Source of the DNA: Desulfosporosinus sp. FKB
GTDB lineage: Bacteria > Bacillota > Desulfitobacteriia > Desulfitobacteriales > Desulfitobacteriaceae
Length of the DNA stretch: 64,000 nucleotides
Direction of reading: 5' to 3'
Assembly (NCBI RefSeq): GCF_002196705.1
Contig: NZ_NADJ01000037.1
Span: 62,001-126,000 of the forward strand
Made by a program: the position numbers and the translations under genes. Shown one piece after another: positions 52,885-62,838 of this stretch (its first letter is position 1; the number at the start of each line of letters is the position of its first letter). Below the pieces are notes generated by a model. It worked only from the letters and a program-made list of their open reading frames with translations, made no database searches and was not told the DNA's origin.

Positions 52885-55713
52885 TTACCATTTAACCCCT
52901 AAATCAAGCTGGATATTTTTGAATATATTTGCCGAAATATGTGTTACATTGGGGTCCATTTCAAAAGTATCCCATTGGGGTGTTCCACCGAGTAAAAGGT
53001 TAAACCATTTCTCCCTATCTTTTAAAGTCTTATAAATACTCTCATCGATTGTATTTTTAATATAAGGATAAAACACGTCCAGTGTTTCTTTTCCGCCCTC
53101 ATCACGGAGCTTTGAGATGAGGCTATTTATTCTATCAATTCGTCCAACACGTTGTTCCATTGATGCCGGATTCCATTCCAAATCATAATGAATAATTCTT
53201 TTACATTCTACCTGTAAGTCAACGCCCTCTTGCATTGTAGGAGTAGCAATTAGAACCTGGGGATAAAACGGGGTATTAAACCCTGCTTTGATTCTTTCCC
53301 GCGCTTCTATTTTGGTTGCCCCTGTGATTATTGATACAACATCACTGCTTTTTAGTCCGAGAAGCATGGCCTCTCGAGTTGCTGAAGGGGCCTTCAAATA
53401 ATTGTCTATAAATCTATTATAAGCTTCTTCCCAGTCAAGTAAATCGCCACGTTTGAAGGTCTTATTAATACAAAAGCTGTCATCCTTATCGGGATATTTT
53501 ACATTGTTATTGCGAAGTTCAATATAGAAGCGTTTATCTTTTCGCAGAAAACTAATCATTGAGCCTACTAACTCAACACGTTCAGTTGGATTAATTTTAT
53601 TTAAATATGAAGCATACCGAACCCAAACCCCTTGGTAAGACATGATATTCTCAATTACCCTTAATGAAATGTTTCTTAGTTCATTGGCAGAGGCATCGCC
53701 CGATTCTATTTCTTCTTCATTTTGTATTAAGTTTAATCCCATTTCAATGTATTGGCCATTTAAAATATTTTGTATTGTTTCAAACCACGCCTCTGATTCT
53801 TTCTTAACTAAGCTCCTCCAATTAGTAATTTTAGCCAAAGTATATTTGAATACTACATGTTCGATTATTCTTTTTAGATACATGTAGTTTGCTTTCACGG
53901 TAGAATTGTACCTGACATATAATCTTGAAACTTCTTCCGAGATATCAGAGGGCTTGGGTAGTATGCTCTTTTGCCGGTTACAAAGTTTAATTGTAGGTAT
54001 TAATACTGAATAAATATAGTTTTCTTGTAATAACAACCAAGACGAATCCTGTTTATTGTAAAATCTTCTGCAGTAATTTTCAAAGCCCCTCAATCCATTA
54101 TCCGGAAATAAACGGTTAATGTCTGCCAAATAGGACTTATTTAGCCTATTAGATATATTTCTTTGAAGCTCTAAAATAGTTTCTACTCTATCGCAGAAAA
54201 TTAAAGTCTTCTCACCGTTTTTCAAATTAGCAACAACTTCGTTGGTAACTGTATTTATTTTCGGATGTCTTATTTGCTTAATATTCATTGCCCTTAGCAT
54301 ACTGAGCGCAGGCAAATCTCTTTCGTAAATAATTGTTTTTGAGGCAGTGTGAAAAGAAGAAGTAAATGACTGCTTAACATTGGCTATAAAAGTTCTATCA
54401 CCACGGGCTAGAATTTCATGAATAGCTTTTTCCATCAAAGCAAAGGGCAAGTAGGATTCTTTTGTGAGTGGTATTCCGTTTGTTTGCCCCGGATCCATAG
54501 CTCCAATAATTTCTCTACGATATTCATCTTTCCTCTTAACATTTCTAACTATAAGGGTTCTCATAATTTCTTCTAGGTGCTTTTTCTGTTCGCAAAGGGA
54601 TAAGTAAACCTGATAAGTTTCTTCAACGTCACAATTAATTTCCTTTACATGGTTGCCACTTATTAATTGTTCGAGAATGTAATTATCCGTTATACTTAGG
54701 TTTTTTACATATTGCTCAAATTCGTTTGTTTGACCAATGTACTTTTGCATTTCGATAAATAAGGATTTAACTTTATCCTTAAATCTGGTTATCTCTTCTT
54801 TTGATACTCTTCCAGCCTCAAATAAACGCATTATAGATTTTAATTCCCCTTCACTCAATTGAAAAGGGGTTGCGGTTAGGAAGATCGCCTTATCAAAATG
54901 CTTATATAAGGCACTTTCTAAGGACTGTCTCTTAACCGTATTCTCATTTTTCATTTTATGAGCTTCATCTAAAACGAGCAGAGACGCATTGGGGATGATT
55001 GAATTAATTACCTTTTGCCTTAATTCCTCAACTTTTTCGCGTATATAATCGACTTTTTCCTGACTAATTTTCCCCCACGACACATCAACTTTGTCTAAAT
55101 TCTGGTACCACGACTCATCTATATCTTGGTACGAAATTCCCATATCACTAAACTCAGAGGGGTCTTTTAGGCTTGTATCTCCTATTAAAGCATCTAATAC
55201 TTTTTCCCTTGTTCTTCCCCAAAATCGTTTGTGTTTAAACCAACAAGATAGGAAGAAGGTTTTTTCGTATTTCCAGCCCTTAGACGCAAATACATTCATA
55301 GGAATTAGTAATACCTTAGCACGTTTAGATTTATCGACAATCTCGCTGATATAAGAAGGATAAGAGGAATAACCTTCTTCTATCTTCGCAACTTGATTTA
55401 TCCCTATTAAAGAGCTGTTCTTATTGAGGTTAACTTCAATGAAATTTCTAATATCCTCATACCATTTGCTATTTAGAAGCCAATTGGGCGTCACAATTAT
55501 GACAGCTTTCTTGGGAAAAATACTCAAATAATATACCGCAGTCGCAAAAGCAACGTAGGTTTTCCCCATCCCTACATCGTCACCGAGGATAACCCCTGGT
55601 GATTCTTCCAAAATATTTATTAGAGTGGCGCACGTTTTGGTTTGAAGATCCGCCGATTTTTTATCGATGCTTTTTGCCAGCTCAAATAGTTTGTTTAATT
55701 CTTCGGTGACCAT
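52885..55713 (-). CDS. SNF2-family helicase
   Basis: A 942-residue SWI2/SNF2-type ATPase. Walker A GDDVGMGKT at 44-52, DEAH at 249-252, motif III TATPFQLS near 278, and C-terminal motifs LIATPTMQEGVDLQ and EQRVGRIDRIN near 840-870. It probably moves along double-stranded DNA. Last gene of the defence-like operon, 3 bases after the PLD gene. A long middle insertion (about 300-780) is not assignable. Confidence 0.9.
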   Translation of the reverse strand: MVTEELNKLFELAKSIDKKSADLQTKTCATLINILEESPGVILGDDVGMGKTYVAFATAVYYLSIFPKKAVIIVTPNWLLNSKWYEDIRNFIEVNLNKNSSLIGINQVAKIEEGYSSYPSYISEIVDKSKRAKVLLIPMNVFASKGWKYEKTFFLSCWFKHKRFWGRTREKVLDALIGDTSLKDPSEFSDMGISYQDIDESWYQNLDKVDVSWGKISQEKVDYIREKVEELRQKVINSIIPNASLLVLDEAHKMKNENTVKRQSLESALYKHFDKAIFLTATPFQLSEGELKSIMRLFEAGRVSKEEITRFKDKVKSLFIEMQKYIGQTNEFEQYVKNLSITDNYILEQLISGNHVKEINCDVEETYQVYLSLCEQKKHLEEIMRTLIVRNVKRKDEYRREIIGAMDPGQTNGIPLTKESYLPFALMEKAIHEILARGDRTFIANVKQSFTSSFHTASKTIIYERDLPALSMLRAMNIKQIRHPKINTVTNEVVANLKNGEKTLIFCDRVETILELQRNISNRLNKSYLADINRLFPDNGLRGFENYCRRFYNKQDSSWLLLQENYIYSVLIPTIKLCNRQKSILPKPSDISEEVSRLYVRYNSTVKANYMYLKRIIEHVVFKYTLAKITNWRSLVKKESEAWFETIQNILNGQYIEMGLNLIQNEEEIESGDASANELRNISLRVIENIMSYQGVWVRYASYLNKINPTERVELVGSMISFLRKDKRFYIELRNNNVKYPDKDDSFCINKTFKRGDLLDWEEAYNRFIDNYLKAPSATREAMLLGLKSSDVVSIITGATKIEARERIKAGFNTPFYPQVLIATPTMQEGVDLQVECKRIIHYDLEWNPASMEQRVGRIDRINSLISKLRDEGGKETLDVFYPYIKNTIDESIYKTLKDREKWFNLLLGGTPQWDTFEMDPNVTHISANIFKNIQLDLGVKW

Positions 55714-55716
55714 ATG

Positions 55717-57630
55717 CTACCCCACCAGTCCGTATGCTTTTAACATAACTTGATATTGATTTCGATAACTTCCTTTTGAAGTTTTAACAATCCTCTGAAC
55801 CGTTTTTATAGCTTCTTGCATTATGTCATTCAGCAGCCGATTCTTGTAATCTTCTGTTAACCAATCATCTTGGTATTCTATGTGTTCTATCACATTCCAA
55901 ATTTCTACCAGTAGTAAAAATGTCTCTTCTTCTCCGGTAACGCCCTGCTTGAAATCACTCAATATCATATTAACCAGATTTTTTATACCAATCGGCGCAG
56001 AAATATAGTTATTAAACGACGTTTCTGTGTAATACGGCAACTCTAACCCTTGTTTCAGAGCATCAAGAGCTTTAAAAAACCTCTGTAGGTTTTGTCTGAA
56101 AAATACCGTTATGGCAGCAGTCTTATCTTCGTATCTGCCTATGCTTAACTTTTTTAAGCGTTCGAGTTCGGTAAGACTTTTATATTTGCCAGCTAAATAA
56201 TCAATAATATCCTTCATTTCCAAGCTAAAGGTGATCTTTAAGTCTTCGGTCTCAATGCCTTCCTTATTGGGAATTAAAATTGGTACAAAAAATGTGTATT
56301 CTTTACAAACCACCTTAAGATCCTGTGGCTTTTTTAAGGAAAAGTTTATTATACGTTTCTCAGTTACCCTTTCGTCCAGTGTCATTATCAAATGACCGTT
56401 ATAGTATATCCCACAAGGGATAGCCATCTTGTTAATATTAAATTGAATTACTAAATTAGTTCCATCGTAAATAGCACTGTCTATAAAACAAACAGGTATT
56501 TTAGCCTGTTCGACTGGTTCTACAAAGGACAACATATCAACCGATACTTTGGTGCAATTCGGTATTAATAACTTTGACTTTGTATAATTCAAAACACCAA
56601 TTTCAATATTTCTTAAATCTCGCTCATTTGATCTCATTGCATTGTTGGTAAAATTAACCGAACCGCTTAGATAAAGGTTATAACCATTATCAAATTCGGC
56701 GTAAATTAATTTCGCATGTAAAGTCCTCGGAATGGGCTCCCCGTCTTCTCGCTCCCACTCCTTAGTAACAACGAACAACCCTATATCATCTTTGTATTTC
56801 TTGGTTATCTCCCCAAAAATACCTACAGGAGCGTTTACCATATATTGCTCTCCCTGTTTGTTAGCCGGAAAGCAGATCTTCATTTTAACATTTGGATATT
56901 GTAATTTAACCTCATCAATGAAGGACATGAGCAATGTGCTTTCGAGTTCCTGTTCCCTATCGTTTTCATAAAAAGGAGACAAAACCGTAATAGCTTTACA
57001 TTTCCCACGACAATTCTTTAATTCTTCCAATATCCTAGAAAAGACACTTTGTTTTGCACAAGTAGATAAGACTTTCGGAAATCCGTTAGTAAATGAGCAT
57101 TTCCCTAAAAACTTCATTATTTCCTGTACCGCGATAAGCTTATCCAATCCATATGTTACATTCATAAACATAAGAATGTGGTTAAGTTCCTCCGAAATTG
57201 AGTTTGACCCATCCAGATACAAATCCCCATGCCAGATAAGTTCTGCATTATAACAAAAACCCGATTTTGTGATATTTCCCGAAGCGATAATAACTCTTAG
57301 GAAATCCTTAAATAACAGCATAAAGCATTTAGGATGAAATGTTTCCGAGTTAACTACAACATGGTCATATAAAAAGGTTCTTCCACCGTTAAATTGTTTG
57401 GCATCCGATATAACCCCTACAGGTATTTCTTTTAACTTAAGGGCAATTTGATTTCTGAACTTAAGTTCATTTTCATTTGGATCAGCTTCAATCCCTAAGA
57501 AAGCGGGTAGAATATGCTGTTCAAATAGTTCAGGATCAAATCCATATGTCATAAATAAAGCAGCTAGGGGTAAGTTGCCTCCACTATCCAATAACTCAAA
57601 AATGTCAGTGTACTTTATCATATTTGCCAC
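55717..57630 (-). CDS. PLD-family nuclease with two HKD motifs
   Basis: A 637-residue protein. Two phospholipase-D half-sites are intact: H99/K101 with ASGN at 116-119, and H305/K307 with GSVN at 323-326, so the enzyme looks active as a nuclease. Residues after about 350 are unassigned. GTG 57630 overlaps the previous stop by 13 bases. Pairing with a SNF2 helicase suggests a helicase-nuclease complex. Confidence 0.85.
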   Translation of the reverse strand: MANMIKYTDIFELLDSGGNLPLAALFMTYGFDPELFEQHILPAFLGIEADPNENELKFRNQIALKLKEIPVGVISDAKQFNGGRTFLYDHVVVNSETFHPKCFMLLFKDFLRVIIASGNITKSGFCYNAELIWHGDLYLDGSNSISEELNHILMFMNVTYGLDKLIAVQEIMKFLGKCSFTNGFPKVLSTCAKQSVFSRILEELKNCRGKCKAITVLSPFYENDREQELESTLLMSFIDEVKLQYPNVKMKICFPANKQGEQYMVNAPVGIFGEITKKYKDDIGLFVVTKEWEREDGEPIPRTLHAKLIYAEFDNGYNLYLSGSVNFTNNAMRSNERDLRNIEIGVLNYTKSKLLIPNCTKVSVDMLSFVEPVEQAKIPVCFIDSAIYDGTNLVIQFNINKMAIPCGIYYNGHLIMTLDERVTEKRIINFSLKKPQDLKVVCKEYTFFVPILIPNKEGIETEDLKITFSLEMKDIIDYLAGKYKSLTELERLKKLSIGRYEDKTAAITVFFRQNLQRFFKALDALKQGLELPYYTETSFNNYISAPIGIKNLVNMILSDFKQGVTGEEETFLLLVEIWNVIEHIEYQDDWLTEDYKNRLLNDIMQEAIKTVQRIVKTSKGSYRNQYQVMLKAYGLVG

Positions 57631-58932
57631 CCTGTGTCCTCAATTAGAGTCATGATATTGGGTACCTTGTAACTATGAAGGTAAAGTAAATCTTCCGTTT
57701 TCTTTGGATAATCGTATCCCGTCGTTACAATTAGGTTTGTTCCATCTATGTAAATCCAAGAGCCCCCACCGCGTCGCTGCATAACATTATTGTGGTATTT
57801 AACCAAATGGATAATAAATTCTCCGTAATCCCCACTTTGCAGGTTTAAGGTATTCCATAATAGATTTTGAAAATCCGAACCATGATAGCTCTCTATTATT
57901 TCCGAATAATTATTTCTGGTTACTAGTTCCTTTATTATGTTCGTCTCAAAAATACTGTTTAAGTGCTCTTTACAAGCTGCAACACATCGAGATACCGGAA
58001 GGACCCCAAAAGTTTCATCAGCTGCTTTAATAAATGCACACCATAAACGGTTGAATACAATTGCTAAATTCTCAAAGGCCAAAATGGTTTTATAACCTTC
58101 TATCACCATTTGCTCCGGCTCAGTTGAAGCTGGGCTACTTACAATGTTTTTTATCGTTTCAAGTACATTGTCATTTTCGAAATCGTAACACTGAAAAATA
58201 TAACGCACTGCCACATTATTCTTGGAATTATCGAGAATATATTCTCTTAGTAAGGCCCTCTCATCAGGATGAAAGTTGTTATAACTAAAGCTATCCAAAC
58301 TTGTATGATATCCTAAAGATTTTAATGAAGCTCTCCCTTCCCGTTCTACAACCTTTTGTTCACTTATGGCCTTTAAAACCAAACGATCGTATATACCATT
58401 GTCAACAAAAGCCTTGGCTAATTTGGCTCCTTTGTGGGTTAAATTTAGCGATGAATCTACTAATTCAAGAGATTCCATACTTGTCCTATATGCGCCCAGC
58501 CCCCCCCAATTCTAGTTGTCTTGTAAGGAATTGAAATTCTTTCCCTAGCACTTGCAAACCATCTTGATGTGCCTTCAAAGCCCCACGTTTACCCCGAAAT
58601 TCTCTTTCTTTACCGTCACGTTCCATAAGTTTTCCATCATGATGAGATACTATTGCTCTTGCCCAATATTTCTCGTAGATCTTAAATATCTCCATTACAT
58701 CTTTTTCGTAGAAAGGTTTATTCAAAGATAGTAAATATTTTCTTGAAATGTAAATACCGTAGCAAACCATGCCATAGTATCTTGCACGAGAAGTCCTCGT
58801 TGTAAAGCTTGGTAGTACAATGTTACCTAACAACTGTGCAAAATAATCAAATGCCAACGGATCCGTAACACTCGATTCATTTTCCAAAGGCGCATATTTT
58901 GTCCAGGACAAATTGAAGTCGATCATTCTCAT
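57618..58932 (-). pseudogene. Unknown defence-operon gene, frame broken at G8 (possibly phase-variable)
   Basis: Two frames abut. 58932-58486 (148 residues, MIDFNLSWTKYAPLE...) ends just after a run of eight G (58500-58507), and the other frame goes on as MESLELVDSSLNL to 57618. With seven G, the frames join through ELGGLGAYRTSMESLELV to a 437-residue protein. I do not recognise its family; the middle holds WTKYAPLE, TSRARYYGMV and a C-terminal WIYIDGTNLIVTTGY. Coding density on both sides argues that it is one gene, off in this sequence. Confidence 0.8.
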
Positions 58933-58945
58933 TTCTCCCTAAAAA

Positions 58946-60934
58946 CTACCCTTTAGCTTGATTAATCAGATCCTGCCAACCTTCATAAATCATAACCATA
59001 GCCAGAGTGTCCAACTCGCAATATTGCAGTAGTGCTTTTTGAATTTCTGAACGCTCGTACTCGGACATTTCCTCAAACTGCATCCTGGCGTAAGCGGTTA
59101 AAGCTGCCCCACCATCACGCAACTCGTTACTATCGCTCAATAGAAGGTCAAAATCCTTTTCCGATATATCCTGAAACATATTGGGTAGTAACTTATAAGG
59201 GTCAAGGACTCGTCCATCTATAAACTTAATCCATTGCCATTCTTTGTAGTTCATACTGGGAATGCCATCATCGGCACCATAAATAGGGTCTGCATATTTT
59301 CTTTGGAGGAATTGTGAACTGTTAAGGATTGCAGGCAGGACCTGTTTAATAGAATTTGAGCCCTTGGTAGCCGGATCATAATAATATCGCTTGACCAATT
59401 CGCACATGTCAATCATGCTGCGATTACCTTCCCAATGATCATCGCTACTTTCCACAGAGTGTGTAATGGTACGAATAAACCCGCAAAGGGACTCCCGATC
59501 TGGAATATCATTGGTATCCTGCATGAGTTGCCGGTAAATAAGATTTAAGTAAGTGTTTTCGTGTGCTGCGTAACGGAAAATGCTCCCCTGGTCTTCACTC
59601 AGTTCCTTCTTTAACCTTCGAATGAAATCATAGTTGGGAAATACCCCCGGTACCGCGTTAAGATAATGTCCACGGTGTTCAATTCGCCCATCCTCATGTA
59701 CGACATGATGCGAAAACTGAAAGGCGATCCCTTCGTAAGGATACCTTCCCTTATTAAAGGGGATGGCCACCATCGTTGTTTCAAAATCGATAAAGTGCAA
59801 GGGATACACCCAGTTACGCATTTCCTGGTATAGATTTTCCCAATCAATCCAATAAGACATATCCTTGCCTTGTGCCTTTGTTACCTGAAGCCACTGCCTT
59901 TCACTTGCCGAGATGCCTTGTCTACCATCGGCTCTTGGATTAATATCATCCCTTGAAATATCCGTGATTTTAATCTTTCCTTCGTGGAGGCAACGTTCCT
60001 TCCTACGGAAATTCCAGATCTCAAATATGGTCGAGTCCTTAAAGTCTTTATCCTTCCAGCCCAAATTCTCCTTCCAACACTCATGGAAGCCGCTTTTCAG
60101 GTCTTGTTCTAGTTCGCTGTCCGTTGCTTTAAACTCGCAATCACCGCAATTGACAGTTGGCTGAGAAATAATTTTTTTATCCTTGGCATAGTGATCAGCC
60201 AAAAAGTTCACATACTCTTCGAAGGTCCCTGGTTGAGTACCAACATTAAAATCTTCGGTGTAGATAAAGGTGCAACAAGAATCTACCTTAATCTTGGTAA
60301 GTATCTTTTCTGCAAGGTCCTCAGCTGCTAATTTTGAAGACACCATGACTTTCTTTCTGCCATCCTCGTCCTTGGTTATTTTGAATTTCTGATTAAGGCC
60401 GTCTGTTGGACACAGGGCATTTTTATTGGCCATCATTAAATGGGCGGACACTGTATAGCCCGGAAAAGCGTGTTGTATTACATGCTTCTGGAAAGCAACA
60501 TCAGCTAAGTATGGTTTCCAAGTGGAACTGATTGACCCATTTTTATTATAAAACGCCGCATCAGAATCTCCGTCGAACGACTTGGCCTTGACCTCAAAAA
60601 GCTCAAAGTGATATTTGTTTTTCACCAGAATATCCGCACGGATAAAAAGATTCTCAAAGCGAATAGCCGCTTCATATATGATTACATGGTCCTTTTTTAG
60701 CAAATCATTAGTCTGTTCTAGGGCCTCCGCATAATCTAAGGTTCTTATCTCGTATCCGCCGGGAAAATAACATTTAGCCAATTCCCCAACCTGGAAGCCA
60801 CCGTCAGCCAAAGCTAATAGAAAAGGATCTTCAATTTTTTGGTTAACATATTCCGGCTTATTTGCATAAAACAGTTTGGTAGGACATTCTAATGCCAATT
60901 TAAAGCGAGATTTTGTTAAATATCTGGCCTTCAT
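58946..60934 (-). CDS. DUF2779 nuclease: Cas4-like plus RNase H-type exonuclease
   Basis: A 662-residue protein. The N-terminal PD-(D/E)XK part has D101 and EVK at 114-116, with four Cys (17, 263, 266, 286) laid out as the Cas4/AddB Fe-S cluster. The C-terminal RNase H-like part has HFIDFETT (D383, E385), HENTYLN and QYCELDT (D642). This is the DUF2779 architecture. CGGAGG precedes the ATG. It probably processes DNA ends; it is the nuclease component of the operon. Confidence 0.87.
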   Translation of the reverse strand: MKARYLTKSRFKLALECPTKLFYANKPEYVNQKIEDPFLLALADGGFQVGELAKCYFPGGYEIRTLDYAEALEQTNDLLKKDHVIIYEAAIRFENLFIRADILVKNKYHFELFEVKAKSFDGDSDAAFYNKNGSISSTWKPYLADVAFQKHVIQHAFPGYTVSAHLMMANKNALCPTDGLNQKFKITKDEDGRKKVMVSSKLAAEDLAEKILTKIKVDSCCTFIYTEDFNVGTQPGTFEEYVNFLADHYAKDKKIISQPTVNCGDCEFKATDSELEQDLKSGFHECWKENLGWKDKDFKDSTIFEIWNFRRKERCLHEGKIKITDISRDDINPRADGRQGISASERQWLQVTKAQGKDMSYWIDWENLYQEMRNWVYPLHFIDFETTMVAIPFNKGRYPYEGIAFQFSHHVVHEDGRIEHRGHYLNAVPGVFPNYDFIRRLKKELSEDQGSIFRYAAHENTYLNLIYRQLMQDTNDIPDRESLCGFIRTITHSVESSDDHWEGNRSMIDMCELVKRYYYDPATKGSNSIKQVLPAILNSSQFLQRKYADPIYGADDGIPSMNYKEWQWIKFIDGRVLDPYKLLPNMFQDISEKDFDLLLSDSNELRDGGAALTAYARMQFEEMSEYERSEIQKALLQYCELDTLAMVMIYEGWQDLINQAKG

Positions 60935-61032
60935 GATAATTCCTCCGCATGGTTAAAGAAAATTATTTGTACTTTACCAGGCAAGATTATGTAAATGTCA
61001 GGCATTGGCTTTCCTGGTTTTGTAGAATCCTC

Positions 61033-61338
61033 TTAGACTGAATACCCAAAATCCTGAAGCCTATTTCTACAAATCTCTCTCTCGGTATCTGTAAAAAGCT
61101 CTGTATATTCAGGCTTTAAAACAAGTGCCTCGACAGATAAATCTAATCTTTTGTGTTCCCATAATATTTCAAAGCCATATGTTCCACCTTCTTTAGAAAT
61201 CAATTGTTTTGCCGCTTGAAGTCCACCTTTTTGTGCAACTAACTGCATAAATCTTGTTGCATTATAACCGAGTTCCTTTTTGGCGATAACATATATATTT
61301 TTCATATCCTCATTAAATCGGTTTTCCAACATCCCCAC
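61033..61338 (-). CDS. Small protein common beside restriction/defence nucleases
   Basis: A 101-residue protein with GYNATRFMQLVAQKGGLQAAKQL near 24, GFEILWEHKRLDLSVEALVL near 55 and an EREICRNRL tail. I recall this pattern from proteins next to restriction-type genes, but it has no known activity. GTG 61338 follows AGGAGGGG. It lies 26 bases after the HNH gene. Confidence 0.7.
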   Translation of the reverse strand: MGMLENRFNEDMKNIYVIAKKELGYNATRFMQLVAQKGGLQAAKQLISKEGGTYGFEILWEHKRLDLSVEALVLKPEYTELFTDTEREICRNRLQDFGYSV

Positions 61339-61364
61339 GATAACCCCTCCTGTTCAATCTAAGC

Positions 61365-62119
61365 TCAAATGCCTCTTTCATTTAACATTTCTATTACTTC
61401 TTCCGCCGATAAACCAGTTTCTTTGATTACCTTATTTGCAAACGATTTAGCGCCAGAGCGATAATTGATTGCCCCCGTAATAATCGCATTGCAACCTTCC
61501 CGAAGCTGAACCCAGGACATGTGCTTATCCGTTCTAATCTGCTTAATAGCACTCCAAACATCAATTTCGTCTTCTATGTTTTCCGAACCGTTCCTTTGGT
61601 TGTTCTGCTCGATAAAATCGTGACCTTTTTTGCTTATATAATAGGTGGCCTACCATCTCGCATAGGATGATGCAATTCAGGCCTGTCTCCTAGCTCCTCG
61701 CCAGTAACAATGCATCTATTAACTGCAGCTCTACATGTTTGCTTAGCCGTACCTCCCAGTAAAAATCTGTCTGTTGCTGAAGATTCTGCAGAAACCCATT
61801 GTTTTAGGGAATTTAGCAGTAGAGAAAATGCCCTAAATTCATCTGGTAATAATTCTTGCATATGAGGGGGCAATGGATTAGACTGCAGAAAATCTTTTAC
61901 GGGTCCGTCTTCATTTGCCATTATGGACGCATGTTTGTTTAGTAAGGTTCCTATTTCTTCCAAGATACTGTCAAATACCTCACGAGTAATTTTTACGTTA
62001 AGAACATCAAGGTCCTGCTCTTTAATTAAATTCTCATAGTAAGTTATGTACTCTGCCATTAGGCTTACTTTTTCTTGCTTCGACAAAACGGTTTCACTTT
62101 TGTACCTTGTATAGGCCAT
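61365..62119 (-). pseudogene. HNH endonuclease gene with a one-base frameshift
   Basis: From ATG 62119 the frame ends at 61634 after CIVTGEELGDRPELHHPMRDGRPP. The next frame continues YYISKKGHDFIEQ to a stop at 61365. Adding one base in the CCACC stretch near 61647 gives a 251-residue HNH protein: C...H H and the KKGHDF end of the motif. The metal site would be cut short without it. May be real inactivation or an assembly error. Confidence 0.7.
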
Positions 62120-62164
62120 CCAATTATCCCTCTCTTATAGCTCGGATATTACTAGCTTTTTACT

Positions 62165-62563
62165 CTAACGGTTCCTTAATTTGATTATGTTACCTGGTAA
62201 AGCCTCGAACAGGTCCGGATAATGGCCGCACCTAGCCCTTATCTGGTTGTACTGAGCCTTCCCACCATCTTTCTGGCGATATAACCCTCGATTAAAAATC
62301 TCATCTGCGAGAACAGCTGCGTGCATTGAATTATGGTCTACTCCCGAAAGTACAATTCTCATTGCCTCTTGCAGTGTGTATTTTGGCGTTTCCGTATTCA
62401 TTTCCACAGAACCCATAGTAGGTTCATATTTTAGAATAATATAGACGGGTTGGTTGTCTTTAAGTAGGACCACCTTTCCGTTTCGCTCAACTGTCTGAAA
62501 TACAGAATCGGCATCCGATGTAATCTGCTCAAAGGGAATAAGGCTGTCTAATTTAACTTCCAT
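62165..62563 (-). CDS. Phd/YefM-like protein with extra C-terminal domain
   Basis: A 132-residue protein. Residues 1-48 have the Phd-like fold (SDADSVFQTVERNGKVVLLKDNQPVYIILKY); the rest (TPKYTLQEAMRIVLSG ... IRARCGHYPDLFEALP) resembles a winged-helix-like tail. First gene of the long operon. It may regulate it and bind the palindrome at the promoter. GAGGTG precedes the ATG. Confidence 0.65.
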   Translation of the reverse strand: MEVKLDSLIPFEQITSDADSVFQTVERNGKVVLLKDNQPVYIILKYEPTMGSVEMNTETPKYTLQEAMRIVLSGVDHNSMHAAVLADEIFNRGLYRQKDGGKAQYNQIRARCGHYPDLFEALPGNIIKLRNR

Positions 62564-62582
62564 TACTTATCACCTCGGAATA

Positions 62583-62629
62583 AAGGTATCAATTTCCAGG
62601 CTTTTTGTCAATATATTTGTACGTACAAA
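62583..62629 (-). promoter_or_regulatory. Promoter and perfect palindrome of the defence-like operon
   Basis: Minus-strand -35 TTGACA (62606-62611), 17-base spacer and -10 TACCTT (62583-62588); just upstream the perfect 14-bp palindrome TTTGTACGTACAAA (62616-62629), a likely operator. Confidence 0.65.
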
Positions 62630-62838
62630 ACGAATTATTGTATGAACAAAACTGTGCTTGTTTCTTGAAACTGTTAGTATCCTATAAGGACATAGTACAA
62701 GAATTTCAATATTAGCAGTTTAAGAGCCTTGTTCATTACAGACGGACTTCAAAATATGTTTGTTTCTTTTGCCTTTAGCACAATTATACTGATATAATCT
62801 TGCTATATTACAAAATATTTAAAAGGCAGGGTCACAAC

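Noticed and set aside
52885-60934. Assigning the operon to DISARM or the Dpd system
   Set aside because: PLD and SNF2 proteins fit in part, but methyltransferase, DrmA/DrmB and deazaguanine-insertion genes are absent.
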